DNA of 64,000 bases, taken from the NCBI GenBank assembly GCA_002099365.1, contig MSED01000009.1:1240001-1304000 (forward strand), read 5' to 3'. This document shows, piece by piece, positions 43,611-55,993 of the stretch. Every line of letters begins with the position of its first letter. The stretch's first letter is position 1. The position numbers and the translations under genes are program-made. Below the pieces are notes generated by a model. That model was not told the DNA's origin. It did no database searches and saw only the letters and a program-made list of their open reading frames with translations. Origin of the DNA: Phialophora verrucosa. Taxonomy: Eukaryota > Ascomycota > Eurotiomycetes > Chaetothyriales > Herpotrichiellaceae.

Positions 43611-46256
43611 GGTGGTGACGATACAGAGTCTGTCTTCGAGAGGGACTGAGAAGGATGAAGTGGACGTGAAGTCGTCGCATCCTCAAGAAGCGGAGTCGTA
43701 CAGATCGGGACCAAGGCCAGACCAGACCATCTCCACTCACTGCCTATTCCACCGCACCACCGCAGCTACAGGATGCGCACTGTTGCGAGAAGGGATGCTC
43801 TGTGCCACCGGGGGGATGGCAAACGACGAATGGCATGTCACAATGCTCCCCAGACTGCCACGAACTCTGATTAACGGAAGATGGGTCCCCCGATGGTCTC
43901 AGAACTGGCAGCGTCTTTACGATGATGGCTGCTTCTGTGCAACGGCATTCCGGCCCGCAGGGGTGAGGAGGTCGAGGACAGCGGATGAGAGATGGTGGTT
44001 GGGCTCTAAAGCAGGAAAGCGGGGAGGGCCATCACCCTTCTCGCGCCTCGAATGCTACCCCAACCCGTATTTTGCAAAGCGAGCGGCCCCTGGCTCGCCC
44101 GGAGAAGCGCTGCATAGTGCCTCGAAAAGCCCTGGCACAGTCGCTACATGGCTAACTAACTGGCTACGCCACCAACGCGTAATGCGCCTTAGTTAAGCGG
44201 CCATGCCTCCCTAGGCTGCCTTTTGGCGCACGGCATCTCACGAGGGCAAGCCCAAGAGCCAATGTGTGCAGCTGGTCTTCGGGGCTCTGCCACGGATGGA
44301 TATTCTCTGGGTGGCTTACCCAACGATGCACCATCAAGCTTCATCCCAGATGTTGGAGAGGCCTGCACAGTGGACCTACCAACATTGTATCCCCCCGAAC
44401 AAAGAAATGAATGACGTCGAACGTCTATACTCGTAGGAAGTACTCCTCGAAACCAGCCACTGACCGTAACTTCAGGGAAGTGCCGAGCTGTGGGGGAGGG
44501 TCTCGGCTGCCGCAGCCCTAAACCCGTAGCAGCTCGCTGGTTCTGGGTGGCTTGTTTGGCCCTCGTCAAGGCTCAATCCTAGCCTGCGGACCTGTCAGCC
44601 GGCGGAGCGCCAATTCCAGAAGCAGCGACGAACACGAGAGTGGAAAATATTGCCTGGCGACTTCAGAAGGTTCCCTACCTGCATAATTCAGTCTCGGACC
44701 GCTCAAGCGATACGACAAGCCATCTCTGGCGTTGTCAACAGGTCAATGTGATGCTGTCAGAAGCCGCGTTGCAGAATGCACCGTCCTGGTTCCTCTCCTG
44801 TCATGGAACAGGTACCTTGTTGATAAGATTCAGGGGAACTTTACCCTAGACAAGTGCGAAGAAGCACCTCAACTGGTGAGATGTCCTATTTGATCCCTGA
44901 ACAGGCCTTGCATTTGCCTTGTGAAAGGATGAGGCGTTGAGATTGGGACTGCTCCAGCTTCCCTGCCAGCGCCATCCGCTCTTCGGGTTTTCCCCACCTC
45001 AACCACAATGATCCTGCTTGTCCTGATCTGCAAGGCGAGCTTCATGAGCCTTGCCTCTTTCATGCCACTCATGTCCTGACTAATACTGAGAAAGCATCCA
45101 CATATTCATCCAAGGTTTGAAACAGACGACGATCCCTCCTCCCCTCTTACTCAGATGTGACAAACGGCTCACCTCAGACGTTGACGACCTACACAGTACG
45201 AAAGTGTTGAGAAGTCCGGATAATATCAAGAATATGAGCCTGTATCGACCACAGCTGTTTCGATATTGTCGGCCGCCTCCGACCACCTAGAGTTCTCCCA
45301 GCTTACCCTGCATACCTCAATATTGGCAATGGTTCCCTGCACTGTGCGAGGTATCATGGTTCATGTCCACCGACGGCCCTTTTAGTCACCAGCCTCACTT
45401 GCCAGCCTCGTCGAGGTACCCTTCCGATCGTGAGATATTCTAGAAGGAGATGAAATGAGTATCTCGTCCCCTCCTTCGGAGATGGGTATGAGTGCTGGTT
45501 CCAGCTTCCGATACCAAGCGCTCTCGTTCCTCTTCTTGCGAGGCGCGTGCCGCATGTTCATCCTCCTCCGAATTTGGTGCCATATTTGTACACATCTCTT
45601 AAACGTGTCTCGCGTGTTCCTCGTCGGACATGGACAAAAGGGGAAGTTTGTCCATGACAAGCTGATCGACAAAATGCACGGTGGGCTTTCTCTGGGCGAC
45701 GCAGAGATTTTGCACGAGACCGTGAGAGACTATCTAGATTCAACATCAAGTACCCCGTAGACCGTCAGTCTGTCTTGGGTATAACCGCTGCCTGGCACTA
45801 GGTCATACTTCGGAACCCCCCTCTTACTGACCGGAAGCAGCAAAATCAAATGCGACCTTGATAAGTTTATAGCGGACTTGGTTTTAATCATGTCGACCAA
45901 CTGATCACTTACCGTCTGGTTGGCGCTGAAGAGCGGGAGAACTCAACGGAGAGGGCGTGCTGAACGATACGCGGCTTGCACGCTGGTAATTTTCCGTAGA
46001 ACATGTCCCGGACAAACTTTAATCCGACACCGCGCTACTTTCGATTTAATTAACCACTTTTCTATGGCGCGTGCTTGATGGGCGAAAGTAGCAACGAAGT
46101 GACCTGGGAACCATCGCACCAGCCAGACCGTCGTGCTTCCCACCCATGCCCTCGTCTTTATTCTCCAGCCTATGGCGAGAATTTCCAGCTGAACCTTTTA
46201 TTCGAATGATACCGACCGCGCCTTTACTCCCCGAGTAACCTCACCTTGTCCCCAGC
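43611..46256. other. Long intergenic region, no supported gene
   Basis: About 2.65 kb between the regulator start and the RRM gene, so two divergent promoters. The frames (for example 43549-44196 plus, 45455-45760 plus) overlap others, lack motifs and have no convincing partner exons. A diverged gene or a non-coding RNA cannot be excluded. Confidence 0.5.
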
Positions 46257-48669
46257 ATGTACAATCCACCCTACCAGGCGCCAGGACAATACGGCGCACC
46301 AGGAGATTATGGCAGCTTCCCAGGAGCACCGCCGGGAATGGGACCACCTCCTGGTATGGCAGCCCCGGGCATGGGCGCTCCGCCCGGCATACAACCGCAA
46401 GAGGCTCATCAACCAGGCAGACCTGGTTTTCCACCTAGTTTCCAACCGCCACCCAATATGCCGAACATCAACTTCTCCGCCCCAGTCATACGCTTGGGCA
46501 CCTCAGGTCCGTCGAAACCCGACGATCGAGGCGGACGCGAGGATCGGGAAAGAGGCGGTAGAAGGCCGGGACTGGGCGGCGGCGAACGGTCGGATTTTCG
46601 GGGAGAAAGAGACCGCATCATGCAGATACAGCCACCGACAAAAGAAGAAATCATCAAGACCATCTTCGTGGGCGGCATCACCGAGGGTGCTGGGGGCGAT
46701 GAAGGAATCGAGAGAATCCTGAATGCTGCTGGAAGTCTACGGAGATGGATCCGTGCGACGGATGCCGATGGCAAGCCTTGCAAGTTTGGTTTCGCAGAGT
46801 ACGAAGACCCCGAAAGCCTCAGTACTGCCATAGAAGTACTAAGGAATGTTGAGGTTCCAGTCAAGCGGCAGGCTCTAGGTGAAGCGAGGACAGATGAGGA
46901 TGCTCAAGTCGAAATGTCGAAACTAGTGGTACGCCAAAATACCTTGAGCGAAAGGGATCATTGACTGACACGGCCACAGATCGTTCCAGATGACAATACA
47001 TTGACCTATATCGAACAGTGGGCGGAATCGCAAGGGGGAAAAGATAGCGACGCGGCACAGATGCGACTCGATCACGCTCGAGAAGCATTAGACGCTGTTC
47101 TGAATGACCTTCGCAATCCTTCGGTGCCAACACAAAAGGATGACTTGTCAAATATTGACCGTGATGGGGATGCCACCATGGAGGACGGCACCAAAGTCGA
47201 CGCTAACGGCGAGGTCGTCACCATTCCCCTTGCGATCGACGACGAACTATCCGACATTCCAGCAGAAATGCGAGAGACTGTGGCAAAAGAAATCGCAGCA
47301 TTTCGTGATCGTAGCAATCGTCGTGATCTGGAGCGACTAAAGAGAGAAGAGGAGATGGAGCAGCAAGAGCGCAGCCGGATGTTAAACGGCGAGCGACACA
47401 ATCGTCTAGCTTCGCCTCCGCCCTCGGCGCCCGCTGGGCCAGCTGGCACCAACGGAATTCCGTCTGGCCCAAGAGGAGCACCAGCCGGTCCCAAGGGCTT
47501 CGGAGTCCAAGTTCCCCGAGATTACCAAAAGGGTGTAACCTTCGTGAATGGGACGGCAGTCAGTGGCGCGTCTGCATTTGAGGACGAAGACACCGACGCC
47601 AGCGATGGAGAACTCGAGCGACGACGGAAGGAGAAAAGAGACGCGGAGCTCGAAAAGCAGTTCCTGGATCAAGAGCGCCGATGGCTCAACCGAGAAAGAT
47701 CAAGAACAGCAGCTGTAGAGCGAGAGAAAACTCGTGACAAGGACGAAGCATCGCGGAACAATGAAGAGAAAGAGACAATGCGGAAAAGGCTGCACGAGTG
47801 GAACGATGACATCGAGGCGGCACGCAAGGTCGAGGAATACTACGCCGATCGCAGTAACTGGATCCGCAATCGTGCGAGCTTCCGGCAACACGAAATCGCT
47901 AATGACGATGCCGATCGTACCGCGGAGCAGCGCGAGCGAGCCCGTGAACTGCATCAACGGCAAAGAGCCGGTGCGATGGCCGATGACTTCTTCTCCAGGC
48001 AGGAGGCGGAGATGTTCAATCGCGAGCCAGAACGAGAGGAGGATGAATCTCGAGAACGACGACCCGGGCCTGCGCGCTTCAAGCTGTCCTTGGGAGCGGC
48101 TGCGGCGCAGAAGGCGGCCGCACAGAATGCATCACAGGCGACCAAGCGCACAGTTGCAGAAGTGGAAGGTCTGCTTGAAGATGAAGAGGAAGAGTCCAAG
48201 TCTGGCGGTCGGAGGACACTGATACCAATTGAATATGATGCATCGACAAGTGCAGGGATGTCCGAAGAAGAGCGTACTCAAGCGGCTCGACAGCTTGCTG
48301 CTGATATCCCGAACGACAAGGCAGGACTGTGGGCTTGGGACGTCAAGTGGGAATTTGTGGACGAGAGTGTGATTGAAGAACGATTGAAGCCGTTCGTCGA
48401 GAAGAAGATCGTCGAATATCTGGGTGTGCAGGAGCAGATGCTCGTGGACGTGGTCGTCAATGCTCTGACCACAAGAGGCAAGCCGCAGGATTTAGTGGGA
48501 CAGCTGGAAGGGGTAAGTGCAAATCGTCCTTATGGTATGCATTGGAAGAAGAACATGCTAATTGACTATACAACAGGCTCTCGACGAAGAAGCCGAAGTG
48601 CTTGTTCGGAAGCTGTGGCGCATGCTCATTTTCTTTTCCGAGTCTGAGAAGAGAGGGCTGGCAGCGTGA
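46257..48669 (+). CDS. RBM25-like splicing factor (RRM + PWI)
   Basis: Exons 46257-46928, 46980-48512 and 48577-48669 give 765 residues. N-terminus: Pro/Gly/Met-rich (GAPPGMGPPPGMAAPGM). Then an RRM near residues 135-215 with KTIFVGGI (RNP2) and CKFGFAEYEDPE (RNP1-like). The middle is a long charged Arg/Glu/Lys helix, REREx-like (about 390-560). The C-terminus is a PWI domain: LWAWDVKWEFVDESVIEERL, VEKKIVEYLG and, across the last intron, LVRKLWRMLIFFSE. This order (Pro-rich, RRM, RE/RD, PWI) is that of RBM25/Snu71, a U1 snRNP-linked factor for 5' splice site choice. The last exon is needed to complete the PWI fold. Confidence 0.93.
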
Positions 48670-49365
48670 AAGCCTGGCAAACAACAAGGCGCGATTATTT
48701 AGGGCGTTGACCAACCGGTGCAAATCATCGCGCTCGCAAACTCTGCGAGTCATTTATTCTGCCCTCCTTGAGGTAGCTGCACGCAAAACCGAGGCTTGCA
48801 ATGCGACAATGTCAACACAAGGTCAGTTCAGCGCTGCCACAGGAGGGAGAAAGGCAATTCCGGCTGCCATAGACACGAATCCACCGTGGGTACGGTGACC
48901 AGTCGAGCAGATCGAGTATCTAATATGGCTCTGTAACCAAAGCATTGGTGGAGGAAGACTGCTAAGCGAACGGATTTGATATTGCCGATGGATCTGCTAA
49001 TGGGCAGTGGTTAAGTTGAAGCGTTTGACGCTGCTAATTGTCTTGCCTTGTATCTCCCGCTTTTCACCGCAGCGATGAAGTCAAGCAATTTGCGATCTAG
49101 CGATGCACATGGCACGTTCTGAGACCGTGAGGGTCGTTCCTTCATATGTATTCGCTCTGTCAACCGTCATTTTCGAAGCTGATACATGGTCTAGCCTGCT
49201 TCCTATCACTCTACCACATTTCCGACCCCTGTGCGACCATACCATGATGTATGTGAATTCGAAATAGCAGGACATGTGCGGTATGCGAGATTGTTGCATT
49301 GGCAAGTTTATCATTTGCAATGCTACACATCCCAGACTCCGGGTCTCAACTCGTACTGATACACT
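48670..49365. other. Convergent intergenic region
   Basis: About 700 bp between the stops of the RBM25-like and SDR genes. No gene signal is seen. Confidence 0.5.
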
Positions 49366-50193
49366 TCATCCCTGGAGCGCAAGCAACTCCCTGTTGCCAC
49401 CGTTTGCAGCGACATGACTCCCATTGATCCAACGACCTTCCTCGCTGGCGAGGAATCCGACAACGAACGCAACATCCTCCGGCAGGCCTATCCGCTTCTC
49501 AGTGGTATAATCAGCAATGCCTTCTTGCTCTACACTCGGGCCGACGAGCTCGATAGCTTTCCTCATCGCGTCGGTCAGTGTTGATCCAACACTGACAGAG
49601 TTGAATGTCGCCCCAGTCTTGATTCCGTATACCAGAGCAAGCGACCTCGTGATGCTGTCCACGGCTGCCTTGGTGGCACCATACACCATCATCGGATCTA
49701 TGTTGGCTGTTTTAGACCGAATGCTCGAGATGTTGATCACTCGACCGCCCCGTGGAGGCAGATGGGGCAATGCAGCTCTGGTAACGCTGATCAAGCCGAA
49801 GACATGGCCTTGCATTGCCCTCGAGAATGCGTCGACAGTGATACCTTCAAAAGGTTGCAGCAGGGAGAAGTCGACGACGGCGGCGTTGTTGACGACAATA
49901 TCAAGCGTTTTGGTGTCCAGGCCGGCGAGCACCTTGGGGATCACATTGGGCCCGATTTCAGCGTCGAGGAGGTCGGCGTGTATGGCAACGGTCTTCTGCA
50001 CGCCTAGCTCGCGACAGGCGGCCAGAGTGTCCTCGGCGGCTTCTGGACTGTTCGCGTAGGTCACTGCAATGCCCGAGATGCCCTTCTTGGCAAACTGGAT
50101 GGCGATGGCAGCACCAATGCCTCGACTACCACCGGTGATCAGAGCGGTCTTGCCCGCAAGTGAAGCTGGATTTGAAGAGGTCATGGTTTTCAA
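49366..50193 (-). CDS. Short-chain dehydrogenase/reductase (classical SDR)
   Basis: Single-exon 275-residue NAD(P)-dependent oxidoreductase with the full classical SDR set: TGGSRGIG at about 20-27, IVVNNAAVVD near 100, NISSIRSKT with the catalytic Ser, YGATKAAVDS with the Tyr/Lys pair, and the C-terminal GRWINGSHVAANGG that closes the Rossmann sheet. A basic residue after TGGS suggests NADPH preference, which is inference. Substrate is unknown. A second in-frame Met at residue 4 could also be the start. It is divergent from a bZIP-like regulator 450 bp away, a pairing often found in small accessory loci. Confidence 0.93.
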   Translation of the reverse strand: MKTMTSSNPASLAGKTALITGGSRGIGAAIAIQFAKKGISGIAVTYANSPEAAEDTLAACRELGVQKTVAIHADLLDAEIGPNVIPKVLAGLDTKTLDIVVNNAAVVDFSLLQPFEGITVDAFSRAMQGHVFGLISVTRAALPHLPPRGGRVINISSIRSKTANIDPMMVYGATKAAVDSITRSLALVYGIKTGATFNSVSVGSTLTDAMRKAIELVGPSVEQEGIADYTTEKRIGLPEDVAFVVGFLASEEGRWINGSHVAANGGNRELLALQG

Positions 50194-50640
50194 TGGATCT
50201 GATCGTGGACGTCTGCTGGACTCTAGTGTCGGGACTTAGGTTTCTGGACTCCTGGTTTCTGAAGGGGTTGTCGCTATATACCCTACCTCGAGGCCGTTGC
50301 CCTTGTCCATCTTTCGGCCGGTTAGTCTACCTGTAGAGACGTTGCTTTGAAATCAAGCATCAACTTTGTCCGCGCATTCATCCGAACATGGTCTTGTATC
50401 AGGTCGACTCGAAAGGCCTCGGGCTTCAGGTTCGATTGCCTGACGCCGAGATCATGCAAGGCTGTGGACGCTCATGCCGGTGGCTGACACCCCTGTCAGT
50501 TCGCTTCCACCCCCAATTGGCCGTGCACCGTCTAGCCTAACTCTCCGGTGGACTGGGCACAAGTCATAGTTCCTCCTCGCTGTTGTCCCCATGTTTTGAT
50601 CTCTACTCCGTACCGACGACAACTGGAATTCATCGGCGGC

Positions 50641-52328
50641 ATGGAGGGACCGGCGCTATCATTCACATTTGAGAACAGGGAAGAGGATTGGACGGGACTG
50701 TCGGACCGCAGAAAACGAAAACAGCTTCAAAATCGCATCAATCAGCGAGCACGTCGTACGTCGAGCTGCCCACCGACCTCGTTCGCTTCAAGTACTGACC
50801 CTGGGAAAGGAACGCGGAAGCTTCACGCGCAGTTGGCAACAATACTGCCCAGCCACGGCGCAGATGCACACAAGGGAGACCGTCTGAAGCAAGCGGAAGC
50901 CCCCGTAGTTTGGACCGTCAGTCCGACGTACCCGATCTTCCAGGGCAGTTCTCTCAGCGCCCTTGAGTGGGACATTCTATTCTTCGGTATGATCTGATGC
51001 CCAAACCCGTCACACCTGACAAACCCCCGACCAGGCTGACGTGAACGCACTCGATCGCAGCTAGAGACAAACTATGGCCCAAGCCATGCAACTCCTCGCA
51101 CTGGGGCCATTCAACCCCGTCAGCCGTCGCGCAGGCGCTTTGTGACCTTTGGTCCAGGCGCATCCTCGAAGTGCCCGTGATGCGCCACTCCATCATCCTT
51201 GCCACCTGCCTGGATCTCGAATATCTAAGCGGTCGGGATTACACGACTACCCGACTCCGGCACGCCAATGCCGTGATCAAACAAGTGCTGCCCGGCATCA
51301 ACGCTTCCTCCACAACTTCTCTTCCCCCCAATGCAGTCTCCGGGGAGCGGGGAAGTCACATATCCAATGACGAGATACTCTTCGCGGTCATGTCACTGGC
51401 TAAACAGAGCCACAGCACCAGTATCACGCCGCCACCAGGCACCTTCGGCCGTTTCGACCCGCCGTTGCATCTTGGCCTGCACTTCCTCAATCTCTGGGGT
51501 CAACATCAGAGCAATCACATGCACTGCAAGGCCATGGGGCAGATTATCCGGTCGAGGAGTGGACTGGCCAATGCGGGGATTGAGACGCCCGGGTTCGCCG
51601 AGGCGCTGTATCAGTTTGACCTCCTGGAAAGTGCAAAGACTTTGAATCGGCCGTGGACCGACATTCCGTCGGCGAGATGGTGTTTGCTGACCGAGAAGAT
51701 CGCTTCTCTCAGACGAGGGCCGGAGAGAGACGTGCGAGACACGTTCGCCCAGGCCCTCCCGCGGACATCTGATCACACGGCCCTCTTGGACATTCTCTCC
51801 GACATGTGCGTTTATTGCTCCTGGATCCAGACCGTGCAGGGTCAAATGGAACCCTACACACCGTTGGTCCGAGATCTCTCAGTCCTTCGAGATACCATTG
51901 AACACCGTCTGTTGGCATACGTGTGCACTGGTAACTCGGTTGAAGAACAACTTTGTTGGACCACGGCTTTGATCTTCACCCATTGCGTTATCTACCCCTT
52001 GCCGAACCGAGGGCCGTTGGAGATTCTGCTTGACCGGCTCATGGCGTCGCTAGGTATGTTGGATGCGCAACGCGTGGATGAAGGGCGTCCGTTTCTGGTG
52101 TGGGTTTCCATGATCGGCGCCATGGCCTGTCAACCAGCGGACCGGGCGAGGACACACTTCTTCTCGGAGCGACTAACAATGTATGCGGCCGCAGCGGGCA
52201 TCTCTTCCTGGCCCCAGCTGAGGCGTCTTCTAAACGGCTTCCTCTGGCTTGACCGAGCTTGTGAGATGGGCGGAGTCTCCCTATGGGATAATGTGTCCAA
52301 TCCCGTGACAGACCTGGATGAGCAGTGA
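50641..52328 (+). CDS. bZIP-like basic-region transcription factor with long regulatory C-terminus
   Basis: Predicted exons 50641-50755, 50810-50986 and 51061-52328 give 519 residues. The N-terminus has DWTGLSDRRKRKQLQNRINQ followed by RARR, the basic region seen in fungal bZIP-type proteins linked to secondary metabolism, but no clear leucine zipper follows. The first intron (50756-50809, 54 nt, GTACGT, CTGAC, AAAG) is stop-free and in frame, and it lies directly after the basic region. The second has GTATGA and GCAG. The C-terminal two-thirds is helical with RHSIILATCLDLEYLSGRD and HISNDEILFAVMSLAKQ, resembling fungal transcription-factor middle domains. Partner genes are unknown. It is divergent from the SDR. 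Confidence 0.72.
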
Positions 52329-53904
52329 GCCCCAGAGGTCATTCATTGTACCTATAGGAGACATTCAAGCCCTCGAAGCATGCTTCCCTGCCGCACCTAT
52401 CCTGAAACGCTGCCCAAATTGGCTACAGAAATGAGACACACAATGCCTAGTTACGTGAGCTGGCGGCTGGATCCTGAAAACACTGCTTCGGGAGCCTTGG
52501 GAGCCGGAAGTCCAGAGTGGTCAAGCAATGAAATCGTGGAAAGGTTTGTCGACCAGCGCAGAATCTCATTTGTGAAACGAACGGAAGGGAAATCCCAGAT
52601 ACTCGCCCGCGGCAGTCGAAATGAAACGCTGCTCGCCGATGCACCATCTCCCGGAAATCGGGCCCGCGAATCTTTCAGTTGACTGAGCACTTGACTGCGG
52701 CGAGCTGGTAAAGACTTGTAAAATAAAATTCCTCTCCCTCCGGTTCCTTTCACCTCATCTTCAATCTGGTGGATTAGTCAAACCTTACCGCCAGCAAAGG
52801 ATCCTACAACCGTGGGCAACAACGCTTGCGTCTGGACATAGTGATTCACGGCATGGGTCGACAGATCGAGGGGTGTGAGGCATGATTCTCCCCGGCCCTT
52901 GCTTGCGAGCTGCAACAAGTCATGCATCGGGTTGTGTGCGCTGTTGTACAGGGGAGGCTGGAGAGACGAAGAGAGAGGGAGAGAGTATCCAGGATCTCAC
53001 CTGGCAATGATATGTCGGGCTTCCGAAGTCCACCATCTGTTACTTGTAAGGGCCCAAGTCCACCATCTGCTACTTGTAATGGACTGGCGTCAAGGCCGGG
53101 GCGCCGGGCTTCCTATGTATGTCCACAGTCATTGAGACCGCACAACCAGTCCCTCTAGGATACTGAGGCTGAGGCCGAATTTATAACGGGGACATGCCGT
53201 GTATCTCTGTTCGACTCACCCCTTCGTAGTCCTCAGACGAGGAGACTCGAGAATATTAGACTCACCAATATGCCTCTGCCATTCTCCGCACTGGCAGTGA
53301 ACATCCGCTACGGTTGCCCATTCGCCCGAGCGGGACCACACTGGCGGAGCGCTTGCACCGCGAGTGGTAGGATGGTCCGGGCGACGTTCGCCCAAGTAAT
53401 ACTCGTACTGTTTGGTGGTCCTGTCACAAGTGATACCAGTCCCCGAGGAAATACTTGATCCCAAAAACAAAAGACAGTAGGCCCCCTATATCACTGGCCC
53501 ACTACCACAAGAAGATATTGCTCGCGACCTGACCTGACCCGAGAACAGCAGTGAAGACATACCTGTTGCGACTCGGCCCGGTCTCGGAGCTTACGCTGAT
53601 CATCCTACGCTCTGACCTCTGACCAGACAAACTTGAACTCTGCGCGCGGGCACCACGGAGTTCTTATACAGGGTGATTGACCGAGAAGTAACGGGTTCCG
53701 CGAGCGTCAAAATACATCCTGGACAAAGGCCTGCGGCCGAGGTGACTGAGGTTTGGAAACGCTCGCGCGGTTTTTCGTTGCATCGAACCCTTATTGAAAA
53801 CTCAGTATTATCTTCCCCGAGACAACTGCCCCGTAATTCTCTCAGACTGTACACTCACCTTCCAGTGAGTCTCGGGCAACGGAGGTCTACTAGACGAAAT
53901 AGAC
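52329..53904. other. Intergenic region with a short tandem duplication
   Basis: About 1.58 kb between two plus-strand genes. Frames are short and motif-free. A 30-bp-period repeat is at 53026-53079. The last part before 53905 is the promoter of the AhpD-like gene. Confidence 0.5.
53026..53079. repeat. 30-bp-period direct repeat, two copies
   Basis: The 24-base core AAGTCCACCATCTGYTACTT plus GTAA occurs at 53026-53049 and again at 53056-53079, with one T/C difference. It is non-coding and of unknown meaning. Confidence 0.85.
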
Positions 53905-55076
53905 ATGGCGAGCCAGACGGACGCCGGGGGGCCAGCACCACCGACGAAAGAACAGTGGGATGAATTAAGCCGCGATGTGAAGGCACAGTTGCTAGAGGAG
54001 ATGGGCGAGGAATCGTGGTACTTGATCATTGTGAGTTCACCACAGCTTTAACGTTCCTGCTGTGTCGATTGTGTATGGAGTCGCGTGCGTCTACTTTTCT
54101 GCCTTCTTTGGACCTTGGGAAACGGGGAACGGAAACCATGACAAAATCTCGACGGGTGGAAACGGCTCTGCTTGTGACGGAAACAGCAGCTTTTACTAAC
54201 ATTCCGACCTCACGTAGGCGACTGTCCTCACCGTCTCGGACAAACCACACCTCCTGGCCGATTTCTGGAGCTACATGACTCACGATGCCTCGTTCTCGTC
54301 CTCGTCTTCACCAACAGCACAAACCCGCTTATCGGACCGAATGCGGGACCTGCTCCTGAAGCAAATCACGTTGATCGGCGCGCCTCGCGTGCTCAGTGCC
54401 TTGATCCCGCTCGCGAAGGTGCAGACTGAAGGGAAGGGGGTGGAAGAAAGGGGAGAATTGGACCTCGAGCAATGGTAAGGTAGACACCACCACCACCCGC
54501 CGCCAGATGATCCCAATGCAGTACTTCCCCGAACTGTCTTGTCCTCTACATCTCTCCAAATTCGTAGCCAGCAGCACCTCCTAATTTGCCACCAGGTCCG
54601 ACACCAGCCTCCCTGCCCTGCACGCCCGGGGCATCGAAACCATCACCTCCGTGTACGGTGATCTGTGGCCAAATATTTTCCGCACATTCGGCCCCCATCG
54701 GTCGCAGGTCGGCATCCACGAACTCACCATCGTTTATGGCTTGTATCTCGCGGATTTCAAATACTTGTCGGCACTGGAGACCGAACTAGTCGCGTTTACG
54801 AGCATCATCTGTCAAGGGTTGAGGGGACCAGCCCTGTGGCACGTGCGAGGGTTGGGCAGAGTGCTGGGCGCGAGAGGGAACAACGACGAGAATGACAAGA
54901 TGAGACGGATCAAGAATGTGGTGAGGGGCGTCAAGGTTGCGGTGTCGATGGTTGTGGAGTTTTGCGGGCAGGAAATGGTGACGCGGAGTGGATTGGATGC
55001 AAGTAATGGAGGGCTCGGGTGGCCGAATGTCGGAGATGTGGTGAGAGATCTCGGAGGCTGGGGTGATGATGAGTAG
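53905..55076 (+). CDS. AhpD/carboxymuconolactone-decarboxylase-fold protein
   Basis: Exons 53905-54030, 54218-54474 and 54596-55076 give 287 residues. The joined protein reads EESWYLII-ATVLTVSDKPHLL, LLLKQITLIGAPRVLSALIP, then SVYGDLWPNIFRTFGPHRSQ, VYGLYLADFKYLSALETELV and FTSIICQGLRGPALWHVRGL. This fits the fungal AhpD-like family: two linked CMD-type helical halves. Known relatives include alkylhydroperoxidases and decarboxylases, but the CxxC pair used for peroxide reduction in AhpD is not visible here. The reaction is therefore open. The first intron is long (187 bp) and both its ends (GTGAGT, GTAG) are good. No targeting signal is seen. Confidence 0.82.
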
Positions 55077-55993
55077 AGGTTTGCGAGTAAGCAATGTGTC
55101 ACGACAATAAGCAGAGGGAGTGCAGACAGCTCTTCAGCGCGCCACTTCAGCGCGCCATTCTCGGATGCCAGAACCCAACATTGAAGACCCAAAAGCAAAG
55201 CTAATGATCTGCTGTGCTGTAATCACCAGATACACCATTGTGAATGCGATCTCGTCTGCGCATGTAGTGTGCCCCCTACAACTCTGGATCTTGGCTCCTG
55301 TCCTGAAGGGTTGCCAGATGGATATTTTGGAAGCGAGCCGTGTCCTTGGCATAGAGGTGCTTATGGAAGAGGGTTGGTCGAAATGAGAGACTTAGCGCCT
55401 CAGGACACAACCCATACCACTTTTATATGCAACTCTTCATTTCCCCAGCAGTTGTGGAGCGGCATTTGACCGCCACATACTCATTTCCGACCAGCTGAAA
55501 AGGGATGTATGTAGTCCCGAGAGGCAGAATGCAAGAGGTCGAGCGATCCAGCAGCGACGTGCGATATCATTAGTTCTGGAACCCGTCGAGTAGAGATTCT
55601 AGAAAGAATCAGAGTCCCAAATACCAAACAAAGTCGAGCAAGTTGAAGGACGATCCACGTGCGGAATTGATGCAGTATCCCGGATGGAATGGGGAGGTCT
55701 AGGTTGAGGTTGAGTCGACAGCAGAAAACCATACTCTTTTGACCGAAATAGACCTTATCCGCGCCAATCCAAATGCCGGGAACAAAGTCGTCTTGCTATC
55801 GTTCTCGTCCATTGCCTTAGCGAGAACTGCCGCGTAGGGGGCGGTGAGGCGCAATCCGCAAAGCGAAAAGTCCCCCAATGTCTTCTGCGTTGTTCGTGTT
55901 TCCGCGAGGATTGTCGCGTAGCCAGTGGCGAGTCGCAACCTGCAAAGGGAGGAGTTCCTCAATGTCATTCTGCGTTGTTCGTTCTCCTGCCCA
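55077..55993. other. Convergent intergenic region with imperfect duplication
   Basis: About 900 bp between the stops of the AhpD-like and thioredoxin-like genes. Contains the ~85-bp imperfect repeat listed separately. No supported gene. Confidence 0.5.
55820..55985. repeat. Imperfect tandem duplication, period about 84-85 bp
   Basis: Two neighbouring copies share GCGAG...GTCGCGTAG-like, CGCAA(T/C)C(C/T)GCAAAG and CAATGTC(T/A)TTCTGCGTTG blocks. The copies have diverged in between. They overlap the 3' end side of the thioredoxin-like gene and are probably 3' UTR or spacer. Confidence 0.7.

Noticed and set aside
43549..44196. 215-residue plus-strand frame antisense to the start of the zinc-cluster gene
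   Set aside because: It overlaps a well-supported gene and its composition is that of an antisense frame. No family feature.
50425..50452. GGTTCGATTGCC with a perfect short hairpin, tRNA-like
   Set aside because: The loop is 8 nt rather than 7 and no cloverleaf can be drawn from the neighbouring sequence.
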